This document shows positions 15,539 through 23,622 of a stretch of 37,297 bases of DNA, piece after piece. The notes under the pieces were generated by a model. The model did no database searches. It was given only the letters and a program-made list of their open reading frames with translations, and had not been told where the DNA came from. The DNA is from Treponema sp. Lineage in GTDB: Bacteria; Spirochaetota; Spirochaetia; Treponematales; Breznakiellaceae. Position numbers and translations under genes: made by a program. The DNA lies in the NCBI GenBank assembly GCA_009785215.1, contig WQWU01000025.1, forward strand, positions 1 through 37,297, in the 5' to 3' direction. Position 1 is the first letter of the stretch. Each line of letters starts with the position of its first letter.

Positions 15539-16825
15539 ATGAAAATTTTCCGGCTTTTTTTTATTGTTTTTGCATTTATTGCAATGATTGGATGTAAAAC
15601 CAATATACCTGCAGTTTCATCCATGGATGAACTGGAAATTGTTATACGCGAAACATCAAATTATCTGAATAATAATGTGCCGCAGGGAAGTAAAATAGTT
15701 ATTCTTAACATTCAATCTCCTTCCGCCGATTTATCTGATTTTATTATTGATGAACTTATTGCCAATGCAGTAAACGACAATGTGTTTTCTGTAGTTGAAC
15801 GCCAGCAGCTTAATTTAATCCGCGATGAACAGAACTTTCAGCTTTCTGGCGATGTAGATGATAATACTGCTTTGGCAATAGGAAGATTTCTTGGCGCACA
15901 AACAATTGTTTCCGGCAATATAAGAAGGTTTGGAAGCGGATACAGAATAACTATTCGTGCGCTGGAAGTACAAACAGCAAGGGTACAGGGGCAATATAAC
16001 CGCAATTTAACAGAAAGTAAATTGATAGCCGACCTTTTAGATAATTCTGCAACGGCAGAAATACAGGTTATAACATCTAATGCTGGAACAGCAGCCGGAA
16101 CAGCAGCCGGCACGGCAGCCGGCACGGCAGCAATGCGAACACAGCAAGTTTCCCGCAGACATTCAAGCAACCCGCAAAACGCATTGTTTCTTATGTTCGG
16201 AACAATGGTAAACGGCGATATTATTGAAAGGGGAGAGTACTGGTTTTATATCGAAACGCCAAGGAAAGGTTTTGTAGTATTGGAAACATTTGGTAATACC
16301 GATACATTTTTGCATTTATATAATAGTGAGCTTCAGCAAATAGCGGAGAATGATGACGGCGGAGAAAGATTTAATGCGCGTCTCGAATTTCTTGCAGAAG
16401 CGAATCAAACTTTTTATTTTAAATTGAGGGGCTGCGATAACGATACAAGCGGCCCTTACCGTTTATTGGTTAGTTTTCTGGAAGATAACAGAGATAAGGG
16501 CGAAGTAAACAGCGGCCGTTCAAGATCTGTAATGTTAAGGCCTAATCATGCTGTATCTGTTACTCTGCTTCAGCAGGAGTGCAGGTGGTTTTATTACGAA
16601 GTGCCAAGATACGGCAATTTAACAATCTTTACAGAAGGAAACCTGGATACCATGTTGTTTCTTTATGACGAAAACGGAAATATTATAACTTACGATGATG
16701 ATTCCGGTGATGACAGAAATGCCAGAATTTCCAGAACACTTAACCCTGGAATTTACTTTATTGAACTTTGTTCTTATAGGGGCAGACATGCAGGAAATAC
16801 AACTCTGCATCTGCAGTTTCAGTAG
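15539..16825 (+). CDS. lipoprotein, CsgG/LpoB-like domain plus PPC repeats
   Basis: The 428-residue lipoprotein has lipobox cysteine 19 (MIGC). Residues about 35-180 form a CsgG/LpoB-like domain: KIVILNIQS, FIIDELIANAVNDNVFSVVE, RQQLNLIRDEQNFQLSGDVDD and IGRFLGAQTIVSGNI are typical. A low-complexity linker of four GTAA units (near 183-198) leads to two PPC domains (about 215-310 and 325-428) with acidic turns NDDGGERFNARLE and YDDDSGDDRNARI. CsgG-like domains in spirochaetes are envelope proteins of uncertain role; LpoB in E. coli activates a penicillin-binding protein. The fusion ties this domain to the PPC family around it. An AGGAGAT ribosome site precedes the ATG. Confidence 0.8.
   Translation: MKIFRLFFIVFAFIAMIGCKTNIPAVSSMDELEIVIRETSNYLNNNVPQGSKIVILNIQSPSADLSDFIIDELIANAVNDNVFSVVERQQLNLIRDEQNFQLSGDVDDNTALAIGRFLGAQTIVSGNIRRFGSGYRITIRALEVQTARVQGQYNRNLTESKLIADLLDNSATAEIQVITSNAGTAAGTAAGTAAGTAAMRTQQVSRRHSSNPQNALFLMFGTMVNGDIIERGEYWFYIETPRKGFVVLETFGNTDTFLHLYNSELQQIAENDDGGERFNARLEFLAEANQTFYFKLRGCDNDTSGPYRLLVSFLEDNRDKGEVNSGRSRSVMLRPNHAVSVTLLQQECRWFYYEVPRYGNLTIFTEGNLDTMLFLYDENGNIITYDDDSGDDRNARISRTLNPGIYFIELCSYRGRHAGNTTLHLQFQ
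16085..16132 (+). repeat. four tandem 12-bp repeats in coding sequence
   Basis: Four units, two GGAACAGCAGCC and two GGCACGGCAGC(C/A), encode the Gly-Thr-Ala-Ala linker between the CsgG-like and PPC domains. The unit is a multiple of 3, so changes in copy number would alter linker length without breaking the frame. Confidence 0.85.
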
Positions 16826-16831
16826 GATAGG

Positions 16832-17215
16832 TTAAACTGTAATACTAAATAATGCCCCGGTGGCAGGAGCTGCTGGGGTATAGACACCAACATTCTGGGC
16901 TGTTTTAATCTGCTTCTGATATTGTTCAATCAAGGCGTTAATGCGCTTTTCATCGTTCCCGTCTAAGTTGCCGAAATCCATATTGGTCTGACTCTTCATT
17001 TTAGAAAGCTGTTCAATTAAAGTATCAAGGATTTTTAGCTTGGAAATATTAACACCCTGAGTGCCTTCCGGGGCTGGAGTTCCTGAAATATGTTTAAAGT
17101 GTGAATAAATAACCAAACCAGGCGCTACAGGCAAAGAAGCTCTGCCGCTGCTGGATGCGTTTATCGCGTATCCCATGCTGGGGAAAGCTTGATGTGGTAT
17201 AGCTGCGATATTCAT
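16832..17215 (-). CDS. small conserved-looking protein, unknown
   Basis: A 127-residue protein without signal peptide or membrane helix. The start is supported by AGGAG 8 nt before the ATG at 17215. It has a Pro/Ala/Gly-rich N-terminal part, a helical middle (SKLKILDTLIEQLSKMKSQT, then INALIEQYQKQIKTAQ) and a hydrophobic end GVYTPAAPATGALFSITV. The layout, with flexible ends around a coiled-coil-prone middle, resembles small exported flagellar or secretion-apparatus substrates, but that is only a thought. It converges with the CsgG-PPC gene, stop codons 6 bp apart. Confidence 0.6.
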   Translation of the reverse strand: MNIAAIPHQAFPSMGYAINASSSGRASLPVAPGLVIYSHFKHISGTPAPEGTQGVNISKLKILDTLIEQLSKMKSQTNMDFGNLDGNDEKRINALIEQYQKQIKTAQNVGVYTPAAPATGALFSITV

Positions 17216-17304
17216 ACTAAACTCCTATTATAAATATCGGCATATTTGCACATTTATTTATAATAGAAATTTTAGCGGTTCGTACGAATCAACGGTTTGA
17301 CGAA

Positions 17305-18543
17305 CTACCGGTTCGTACGCATCCAGTCAGAAAGACGCCGTTCCAGAGGGTAGGTATCATCCGATTTATCCTTTCTTGCACGGTCGTTAAGGTAAGGAAG
17401 AACAACCCTGTCTTTTATTGTAACCCAGTTTGCCGGGAGCATATTAGGGAGAGTAAAATTTTCTGAAGGAGGCATTTTTCCCAGAAGTTCGGGATAAAAT
17501 AAAGGATAAATCTGTTCTGTAACATGGTTTAAGGCAGAAAAACCGCCGCAAATGCCGAAAATATTTTCGCTTAACCTGTTTACTCTGGAAAATTCAAGAA
17601 GAGTGCGCTGGGTTTCTACTGTAAAAAACCATTGAATAAAAGCCCTTGCCGCCGCTCCGGATCTTCCCTTTTTTGGAATACCCATATAAATTATATCTTC
17701 TATGATCGGGATTCTGTTCTGTTCCATGATCCAGCGGAAGTCCAGATGACTCTTTCTGTCTTCCCTTAATGAAAAAAGATCATCGCTTTCCATGTATGAA
17801 AAAAGAATACGTCCGCTCTGAATCAATCTTTCCGGCGGTTCAAAAAAGTATTTAAAAGTAAAATCTTCTTCTGCCTGATTACTTGTATTTATTTCATTTG
17901 TCCAGTTATTAATAAATGTCATGGATCTTTCAAGCGCGGAATAATCCCAAACCAAAGGAGCCGCTTCCCTGAACGATACTCCTGCAAGCATAGCCGCTGC
18001 CAGCAGAAAATTATCATTCCACAGCGGAGAAAACCCCATTCGAGTATAAACACCCTGGTTTCCGGCATTAAAATTTTTACTAAATCTTTTTATTTCATCA
18101 AAATCGATAGTAAATTGATTCGACAGGTTTAATTCTCTGTCTCTGGAAAATATTAACGCCGGAATATTAAAAGAAACAGGCAAAAGATACTGGTTTCGTT
18201 CTATTCTGCCTGCCGTTAAAAGTCTCGGGTAAAAAAGCGTTCTTAGAAGCTTTTTTGTTCCAAATAAGCTGTTTAAGGATTTAAAAGTTTTTTCTGTAGA
18301 TGAATTTTTCAGCCAGCTTGCAATAATTAAATCCGGACTGTTTTGCCTGTTCAGCTCTGCCGCAGGGATTTCTATATACCTTACATTAACCTTGAATTGA
18401 TTCTGTACAGAGTTAAACAATTCTCCGTAGAGTGCGAATTCCGGTCTGTCTGTCCAAATTTGTGCTGTTCTGATATTTCCGCAGGAAATAAATACAATAG
18501 GCACAACAACAAATAAAATAATAAATGCCTTTAAATTACGCAT
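17305..18543 (-). CDS. ABC-type solute-binding lipoprotein (family 1-like)
   Basis: The 412-residue protein has a lipoprotein signal with lipobox cysteine 21 (FISC). It then reads IRTAQIWTDRPEFALYGELF followed by NQFKVNVRYIEI and PDLIIASWL, the opening of sugar-type extracellular solute-binding proteins. A later AAARAFIQWFFTVETQRTLL segment is the family's helical C-terminal part. Such proteins deliver a substrate, often sugars, to an ABC importer; no permease or ATPase gene is adjacent, so the substrate and partner are unknown. The gene lacks a Shine-Dalgarno and its -10 box is 5 nt before the ATG. CGTACGAACCG at its 3' end is repeated 32 bp downstream. Confidence 0.8.
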   Translation of the reverse strand: MRNLKAFIILFVVVPIVFISCGNIRTAQIWTDRPEFALYGELFNSVQNQFKVNVRYIEIPAAELNRQNSPDLIIASWLKNSSTEKTFKSLNSLFGTKKLLRTLFYPRLLTAGRIERNQYLLPVSFNIPALIFSRDRELNLSNQFTIDFDEIKRFSKNFNAGNQGVYTRMGFSPLWNDNFLLAAAMLAGVSFREAAPLVWDYSALERSMTFINNWTNEINTSNQAEEDFTFKYFFEPPERLIQSGRILFSYMESDDLFSLREDRKSHLDFRWIMEQNRIPIIEDIIYMGIPKKGRSGAAARAFIQWFFTVETQRTLLEFSRVNRLSENIFGICGGFSALNHVTEQIYPLFYPELLGKMPPSENFTLPNMLPANWVTIKDRVVLPYLNDRARKDKSDDTYPLERRLSDWMRTNR

Positions 18544-18548
18544 GTTTA

Positions 18549-18600
18549 AGTGTATTTTGCTCTCTATGTGCTTGTCAATCTATGATTAGAGTGTTAATAT
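18549..18600. promoter_or_regulatory. divergent promoters sharing one -35 box
   Basis: TTGTCAA at 18572-18578 reads TTGTCA rightward and TTGACA leftward. Rightward, TAATAT (18595-18600) lies 17 bp away and serves the 18623 gene. Leftward, TACACT (18554-18549) lies 18 bp away and ends 5 nt before the ATG of the solute-binding gene. Only one polymerase could bind at a time, which would link the two genes inversely. Confidence 0.55.
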
Positions 18601-18622
18601 AAAAAAAGCGGAGGACAGCCTT

Positions 18623-19102
18623 TTGGACCGGATTAAAGATCCTCATATTGTCAGGCTGATAGAACAGCTTGGCGAGCATTACCGAACCAACATCTCAAAC
18701 AGGTTTTTACGTCCTGTGCTTCTGCAGATTCAGATCGATAAAAATACTTGGGATCAAATAGAGGTACTTACCGAAAAAATGGAACTCTACCGGTATCAGG
18801 GTTTTCATTTGGATGAGTTATACAGGCAAATTGCCGCTTGTGCCCGCTTTGTCGAAGTTGCCAGAAACAGAACAGCAATTAAAAGCAGGCAGCTTTCTTT
18901 GCCTCCCGGACCGGATAAAATACTGCGGGAAATGGCAGTAAGCAATTTTGGTTCAAATTTAAAGGTTTTTGCAGATCTTTTACATGAATTATTTATAAGC
19001 CTTGTAGAAATGGATAAAAAAGATGTAGGAGATGAACGTCCGGCTGTTTACACCCAGATGCCGGAACTTTACAATATTGGCCGTTTATTGGTCGGCGGCT
19101 GA
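18623..19102 (+). CDS. conserved hypothetical protein before rplU
   Basis: The start is TTG 18623, placed 8 nt after GGAGG (18610-18614). The 159-residue protein is soluble and mostly helical: HIVRLIEQLGEHYRTNISNR, then RPVLLQIQIDKNTWDQIEVL and a C-terminal YTQMPELYNIGRLLVGG. I do not recognise a family. Its place at the head of the rplU-prp-rpmA-obg operon, under a clear promoter, suggests a role in ribosome assembly or growth, but this rests only on position. No odd composition is seen. Confidence 0.7.
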   Translation: MDRIKDPHIVRLIEQLGEHYRTNISNRFLRPVLLQIQIDKNTWDQIEVLTEKMELYRYQGFHLDELYRQIAACARFVEVARNRTAIKSRQLSLPPGPDKILREMAVSNFGSNLKVFADLLHELFISLVEMDKKDVGDERPAVYTQMPELYNIGRLLVGG

Positions 19103-19118
19103 TAGTTTTAAAACCTAC

Positions 19119-19147
19119 TTGACTATTTTTTGTAAATAAGATAAAAA
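19119..19147 (+). promoter_or_regulatory. possible promoter of rplU
   Basis: TTGACT (19119-19124) with TAAAAA after 17 bp (19142-19147) lies in the 77-bp gap before rplU. The -10 box is poor, so this is tentative; rplU could also be read from the promoter at 18572. Confidence 0.35.
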
Positions 19148-19179
19148 GTAATACTATTTGACAATTTTTGGAGAAGATG

Positions 19180-19488
19180 ATGTACGCTTTGGTTGAATTT
19201 AAGGGGAAACAGTATAAGGCCGAGAAAGGCGCCCTGCTCAAAGTAGATTTGATAGACGCACAGCCGGGAACAGCTATCAATATTGATAAGGTTCTCATGG
19301 TTTCTGACGGCTCAGTTAAGATAGGCAGCCCCTATGTAACCGGAGCAAAGGTTTCTGCAACTGTAGAATCTCACGAAAAAGACGATAAAGTTATTGTTTT
19401 TAAGTATAAACCCAAAAAAGACTACCGCCGGAAAAAAGGGCACAGGCAGGGATATTCTATTATTAAAATTGGGGATATATCGGCTTAG
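19180..19488 (+). CDS. rplU: ribosomal protein bL21
   Basis: Large-subunit protein binding 23S rRNA. The start chosen is the second of two adjacent ATGs (19180), 6 nt after GGAG (19170-19173), giving the standard N-terminus MYALVEFKGKQYK and 102 residues. Family marks are GSPYVTGAKVSATVE and the basic KYKPKKDYRRKKGHRQGYS followed by IIKI. The usual rplU-prp-rpmA order follows. Confidence 0.97.
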   Translation: MYALVEFKGKQYKAEKGALLKVDLIDAQPGTAINIDKVLMVSDGSVKIGSPYVTGAKVSATVESHEKDDKVIVFKYKPKKDYRRKKGHRQGYSIIKIGDISA

Positions 19489-19514
19489 AGCCGGGCTTTA
19501 AGCAGGGTCTATTA

Positions 19515-19850
19515 TTGATCGTAATTGAAGCGGTTTTGGATAAAAGCGGCGTTTTAAGGGCTTGTAAGGCATCTGGTCATGCCGGAGCGGGAAAAACAGG
19601 TTCTGATATTGTCTGCGCTGCTGTTTCGGTTCTTTTAAGAACTGCAATAAATACCCTTTCCGGCAAGGAAGGGATTATTATTAATAGCGGAGCGCCTGAA
19701 AAAGGGCAATTTTGGCTGGAAATTGATTATAAAGCAGAAGGAAAGGATTTCCTTTATGCTGTTGGAGAATACCTGATTAACGGACTTTCATCTGTGGCTC
19801 AGGAATACCCAAAAAATTGCAAACTAACAGTTAAAAACTTAGGTTTTTAA
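19515..19850 (+). CDS. prp: Prp cysteine protease (YsxB family)
   Basis: This 111-residue protein shows the two catalytic motifs of Prp: GHAG with His22 and DIVCAAVS with Cys34, the same numbers as in the Staphylococcus aureus enzyme. Prp cuts a short N-terminal extension ending in a Phe-Phe site from bL27 before it joins the ribosome. Here, the next gene codes a bL27 that has no extension, so the substrate must be something else or the protein has a non-proteolytic role. The start is TTG 19515, with AGGG 7-8 nt upstream. It lies in the standard rplU-prp-rpmA order. Confidence 0.92.
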   Translation: MIVIEAVLDKSGVLRACKASGHAGAGKTGSDIVCAAVSVLLRTAINTLSGKEGIIINSGAPEKGQFWLEIDYKAEGKDFLYAVGEYLINGLSSVAQEYPKNCKLTVKNLGF

Positions 19851-19864
19851 CCAAGGAGACAAAT

Positions 19865-20116
19865 ATGGCACGTAAACGCGGCGGAAGCGGTGCAAAAAAC
19901 GGCAGAGACTCAAACCCAAAATATTTGGGTATAAAAACGGCAGATGGTTCTTTTGTAAAGGCAGGATCCGTTATAGCTCGTCAGCGCGGAACGAAGATCC
20001 ATCCGGGTAATAATGTAGGATGCGGCGGCGACTATACGCTTTTTGCCCTTGCAGACGGAAAAGTTAGTTTTCATCAGCGCCGCGGACGTAAACTTGCCTC
20101 GATAATAGTAGGTTAG
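19865..20116 (+). CDS. rpmA: ribosomal protein bL27
   Basis: An 83-residue large-subunit protein that reaches the peptidyl-transferase centre. It starts [19 protein letters not shown], the mature form found in most bacteria, and has [15 protein letters not shown] with [17 protein letters not shown] is 7 nt before ATG 19865, and the prp stop lies only 14 bp upstream, so there is no room for the Firmicutes-type N-terminal extension that Prp removes. Confidence 0.97.
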   Translation: MARKRGGSGAKNGRDSNPKYLGIKTADGSFVKAGSVIARQRGTKIHPGNNVGCGGDYTLFALADGKVSFHQRRGRKLASIIVG

Positions 20117-20129
20117 TTATCTCTATTGC

Positions 20130-21200
20130 GTGGAAAGATTTGCGGATGAAGTAATAATAGAAGTTACCTCGGGGAGCGGCGGCAACGGCTGTGCGGCTTT
20201 CCGCAGGGAAAAATACGTTCCAAGAGGCGGACCTTCCGGCGGAGACGGCGGCAGGGGAGGCGATGTAGTTTTTACAATACGCCGTAATTTACGCACTCTT
20301 GCTCATTTACGCTACAAGCACTCCTTTAAAGCAGAAAATGGCCGTGACGGCGAAGGCGCAGGGCGCTATGGTCAGCAGGGAGCAAATGTGGTTATTCCGT
20401 TGCCGCCTGGCTCGCTTATCCGCGATATAGAAACCAATGAGATTATCAAAGATTTTACCAATAACCGCGAAGATTTTGTTTTCTTAAAGGGCGGTAATGG
20501 CGGCTGGGGCAACATTCATTTTAAAACATCAGTGAATCAAGCGCCGAAAAAAGCCCTGCCCGGAAAACCCGGCGTATGTGTTAAAATTAAGGTTGAACTG
20601 CAAATAATGGCGGATATCGGCCTTGTAGGCTTCCCTAATGCAGGGAAATCAAGCCTGCTTGACCGCTTTACCAATGCAAGACCAAAAATAGCTGCATATC
20701 CCTTTACGACAAAGATTCCCAATTTAGGTGTTTTAACAATCGCAGAAAAGGATATTATTATTGCCGATATCCCCGGCCTTATAGAGGGAGCATCCCGCGG
20801 GGCAGGGCTTGGTATACGTTTTTTAAAACATATTTCAAGAACGCAGGTTTTGGCTTTTTTAATCGATCTTTCTGATGACAACTACCTAAACGCTTTTGAT
20901 GTTCTGCTGAAAGAACTGGGTGAGTTTTCTATCAACCTGATAAAGAAAAAACGTCTGCTTATCGGTACAAAAACCGACCTGGAAGAAACCGAAGAAAGGC
21001 TTTCAGAGCTTGCAAAAAAATATCCGGAAGAAGAAGTTATGGGTATTTCGGTTTTTTCCGGCAGCGGAATTAATGAATTGTCCTATGCATTTTTACGCCT
21101 GACAGAAACAAATGAAGAAGATGAAAGTGCAGAAAGCGGCGTTATCGAAGAATCAATTGATGAAAATACCGATGATGATGATTTTGGAGAAGATGAATGA
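20130..21200 (+). CDS. obgE: GTPase ObgE/CgtA
   Basis: Ribosome-associated GTPase for 50S maturation. The 356-residue protein has the Gly-rich Obg fold (1-158, with repeats such as GGPSGGDGGRGGDVVF), then the G domain: P-loop GFPNAGKSS (167-175), DIPGLIEGA (213-221), GTKTD (about 279) and SVFSGSG. In place of the C-terminal OCT domain it has an acidic tail, EEDESAES to TDDDDFGEDE, as in other short Obg proteins. The start is GTG 20130, 13 bp after rpmA. It overlaps the next gene by 4 nt. Confidence 0.96.
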   Translation: MERFADEVIIEVTSGSGGNGCAAFRREKYVPRGGPSGGDGGRGGDVVFTIRRNLRTLAHLRYKHSFKAENGRDGEGAGRYGQQGANVVIPLPPGSLIRDIETNEIIKDFTNNREDFVFLKGGNGGWGNIHFKTSVNQAPKKALPGKPGVCVKIKVELQIMADIGLVGFPNAGKSSLLDRFTNARPKIAAYPFTTKIPNLGVLTIAEKDIIIADIPGLIEGASRGAGLGIRFLKHISRTQVLAFLIDLSDDNYLNAFDVLLKELGEFSINLIKKKRLLIGTKTDLEETEERLSELAKKYPEEEVMGISVFSGSGINELSYAFLRLTETNEEDESAESGVIEESIDENTDDDDFGEDE

Positions 21201-22396
21201 AACTGGGTATTTTAGGCGGCAGTTTTAACCCTGTTCATAATGGGCATCTCTTCCTTGCAGAAAAAGTTCTTTCGGTTCTGAACCTGGACAGAATTGTTTT
21301 TATACCGGCTTTTATTTCTCCTTTTAAACAGGATTCGGGAGAAATGGAAATTAATACACAGGATAGACTTGAAATGCTGGCAGCGGCAATATCCGGGGAT
21401 TCCCGTTTTGCAATAGATAATTGTGAAATCAGAAGGGAGGGAGTCTCCTATACTGTAGATACATTGCGGGATATAATTGCGCGTTTTCTGCCTTCCGGCA
21501 AACCTGTGTTGATTATCGGCGATGATCTAACTGCAGATTTTTCCAGGTGGAAAGAGAGCGAAACTATACTGCAGCTGGCGGATATTGCTGTTGCAAGAAG
21601 AGTTAATTCCGGAAAGGCGAATTATCCCTTTCCCCATATTGTTATCGAAAACGAAGTTATGAATATTTCTTCCAGTGATATTAGAAAAAAAATAAGGGAG
21701 CAAGATCTAAACAATGGCTGGCGCTGTCTTTTGCCTTTAAAGGTAAGATCGATTATCGAGGATAGGCGGCTTTATGGTTTTAAAACCGCAAAACCCGTAT
21801 ACTCTGCAGTAAAACTTGCAGATATTATAAAAATTGAAGAGACAGCGCGTGAAACGCTTACGCTGGACCGGTTTCTGCATTCCAGAAATACTGCAGTTCA
21901 TGCAAGCGATTTGTGCCGCCGTTTCGGCATCGATCCTATGGCTGGTTATCTTGCAGGAATTGCCCATGATCTGGCAAAACAAACGGACAACAAGTTGCTT
22001 TTAAAAATTTGTAAATCTGAAGGTCTTAGAATTTCGCATTTAGAAAAGAAAAAGCCGAATCTTCTTCATGGAAAAGCTGCAGCAGTATTGCTAAGAGACC
22101 GGTTCTGCATTCATAATAAGGATATACTTGACGCTGTGGCTTTTCATACATCGGGCTGTGAAAATATGGAGCCGTTGGCAAAAATTATTTATATTGCCGA
22201 TAAAACAGAAAGTTCAAGAAATATTGATCCTGCTTTAAGAAAAATGTGTGCGACGCCGCAGGCGGCGCCGCTGGCGGATTTGGATGATATTCTTTTGGCT
22301 GTTCTGGAAAGGACAATTATCAAACTAAAAGCAAAAGAATTGAATTTATCCGATGATACATTAAGGCTTTTAAACAGGGTAAAGGGGAAAGTTTGA
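21197..22396 (+). CDS. nadD: NadD-YqeK fusion: NaMN adenylyltransferase and Ap4A hydrolase
   Basis: One 399-residue chain joins two enzymes that are usually separate genes. Residues 1-195 are nicotinate-mononucleotide adenylyltransferase of NAD synthesis: GGSFNPVHNGH (7-17, the nucleotidyl-transfer motif) and ISSSDIRKKI. Residues about 205-395 are a YqeK-type HD hydrolase, with HSRNTAVHA, the HD pair at His257-Asp258 (GIAHDLAK), LLHGKAAA, FHTSG and IYIADKTE. YqeK cleaves diadenosine tetraphosphate in other bacteria. The ATG overlaps the obgE stop and the stop overlaps the next start, so the operon is tightly coupled. No frame problem is seen at the junction. Confidence 0.93.
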   Translation: MKLGILGGSFNPVHNGHLFLAEKVLSVLNLDRIVFIPAFISPFKQDSGEMEINTQDRLEMLAAAISGDSRFAIDNCEIRREGVSYTVDTLRDIIARFLPSGKPVLIIGDDLTADFSRWKESETILQLADIAVARRVNSGKANYPFPHIVIENEVMNISSSDIRKKIREQDLNNGWRCLLPLKVRSIIEDRRLYGFKTAKPVYSAVKLADIIKIEETARETLTLDRFLHSRNTAVHASDLCRRFGIDPMAGYLAGIAHDLAKQTDNKLLLKICKSEGLRISHLEKKKPNLLHGKAAAVLLRDRFCIHNKDILDAVAFHTSGCENMEPLAKIIYIADKTESSRNIDPALRKMCATPQAAPLADLDDILLAVLERTIIKLKAKELNLSDDTLRLLNRVKGKV

Positions 22397-23622
22397 AAAT
22401 ATTTAAAGGTGATGCTTCGCTTTTTCTGCTTGGGTTAATTATTCTTTTACTCGTTTTTGGAATTATTTTTTCGGTACATACTTTCCGCAGTAATCCGGTA
22501 GAAGATGCTATCTCTGCAAACCGTGTTCTTAATGTTCTTTTTGTTCTGGAAGACAATAAAAAACCTGTAAGTACTTATGTATTTATGTACTATCCTGCTA
22601 CTAAACGGGCTGCCATTTTTGATATTCCCGGGGATCTTGGCCTTTTAATTTCCAGAATAAACCGGGTCGACCGTATAGACAGGGTTTACGATCCATCTGC
22701 ATCAGTATATCCCGGCAGGATAAGCGCTTATCAGAATGAAATAGAAAAGCTCCTTGGCATCAATATAAATTTTTCCATTATCATTACAAAAGAAAATCTT
22801 GTTTCTATAGTTGATCTTCTGGAAGGTGTTCAAATATTTATTCCTTCGCCTGTGTTTCACCATGACGAAAACGAGCTAATACTGTTTCCTTCCGGCATGA
22901 CTATTCTTGACGGAGACAAAGCAAGTCTTTATGCAACTTATAGTCTGCCTCATGAAGACAGTGAAATGGGAGTTTTCAGAAGACAGCGCTTTTTCCTGGG
23001 TTATTTAAACAGACAGATTCAAATGAATGAACGCCTTAAGGACAGGCAGGCGGCAAAAATGTATCATTCGCTTTTTAGGACAACAATGAATCAGCGCGCG
23101 CTTATGAAACTTTTTGATGAGTTTATTTACGTTGATACTGACCGTACAAATATTCAATCGGTTGGAGGGAACCTGCGCGAAGTTTCCGGGCAAATGCTTA
23201 TTATTCCTCACTTTGACGGGAACCTTATAAAAGAGATTGTGCGCCAGACAGTATCAACGCTTACACGCGAAGTTGAAGATCATATGGCAGATCGCGCCCT
23301 TACCATAGAAGTTTTAAACGGAACTGCGGTAAACGGGCTTGCAGGCAGAACAGCGGAGTTACTGCGCAGTTTCGGCTATGATGTAATTTCCATAGGGAAT
23401 GCAGACAGGAATAGTTATGACAGTACAGTTGTTATTCATCATTCGGGAGATGATGAAATGGTAAGGGCGTTTGCCGATGTTATCCGCTGTACAAATATAC
23501 GAAGGGAAATACCCTTATATGATGAACATGATGAGCTGGTTAATCTTGGTATCGAATATAAGGCGGATATAACTTTACTTATCGGAAGGAACTTTAATGG
23601 CAGATTTGTTGTCGGAAACTAA
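22393..23622 (+). CDS. LytR-CpsA-Psr (LCP) family protein
   Basis: A 409-residue membrane-anchored envelope protein: short cytoplasmic start, one membrane helix (about 8-31), an LCP domain (about 60-265, with RINRVDRIDRVYDP, ITKENLVSIVDLLEGVQIFI and an FRRQRFFLGYL segment), and a C-terminal LytR_C domain (about 300-405, LTIEVLNGTAVNGLAGRTAE then LLRSFGYDV). LCP enzymes attach glycopolymers to peptidoglycan or related acceptors; which polymer is used here is unknown. The start is TTG 22393, overlapping the previous stop; AAAGGGGAAA gives a ribosome site. The end overlaps rsfS by 26 nt. Confidence 0.88.
   Translation: MKIFKGDASLFLLGLIILLLVFGIIFSVHTFRSNPVEDAISANRVLNVLFVLEDNKKPVSTYVFMYYPATKRAAIFDIPGDLGLLISRINRVDRIDRVYDPSASVYPGRISAYQNEIEKLLGININFSIIITKENLVSIVDLLEGVQIFIPSPVFHHDENELILFPSGMTILDGDKASLYATYSLPHEDSEMGVFRRQRFFLGYLNRQIQMNERLKDRQAAKMYHSLFRTTMNQRALMKLFDEFIYVDTDRTNIQSVGGNLREVSGQMLIIPHFDGNLIKEIVRQTVSTLTREVEDHMADRALTIEVLNGTAVNGLAGRTAELLRSFGYDVISIGNADRNSYDSTVVIHHSGDDEMVRAFADVIRCTNIRREIPLYDEHDELVNLGIEYKADITLLIGRNFNGRFVVGN

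Noticed and set aside
16085..16132. Possible CRISPR-like tandem repeat
   Set aside because: The four 12-bp units have no spacers and encode a Gly-Thr-Ala-Ala linker. No CRISPR array is seen anywhere in the window.
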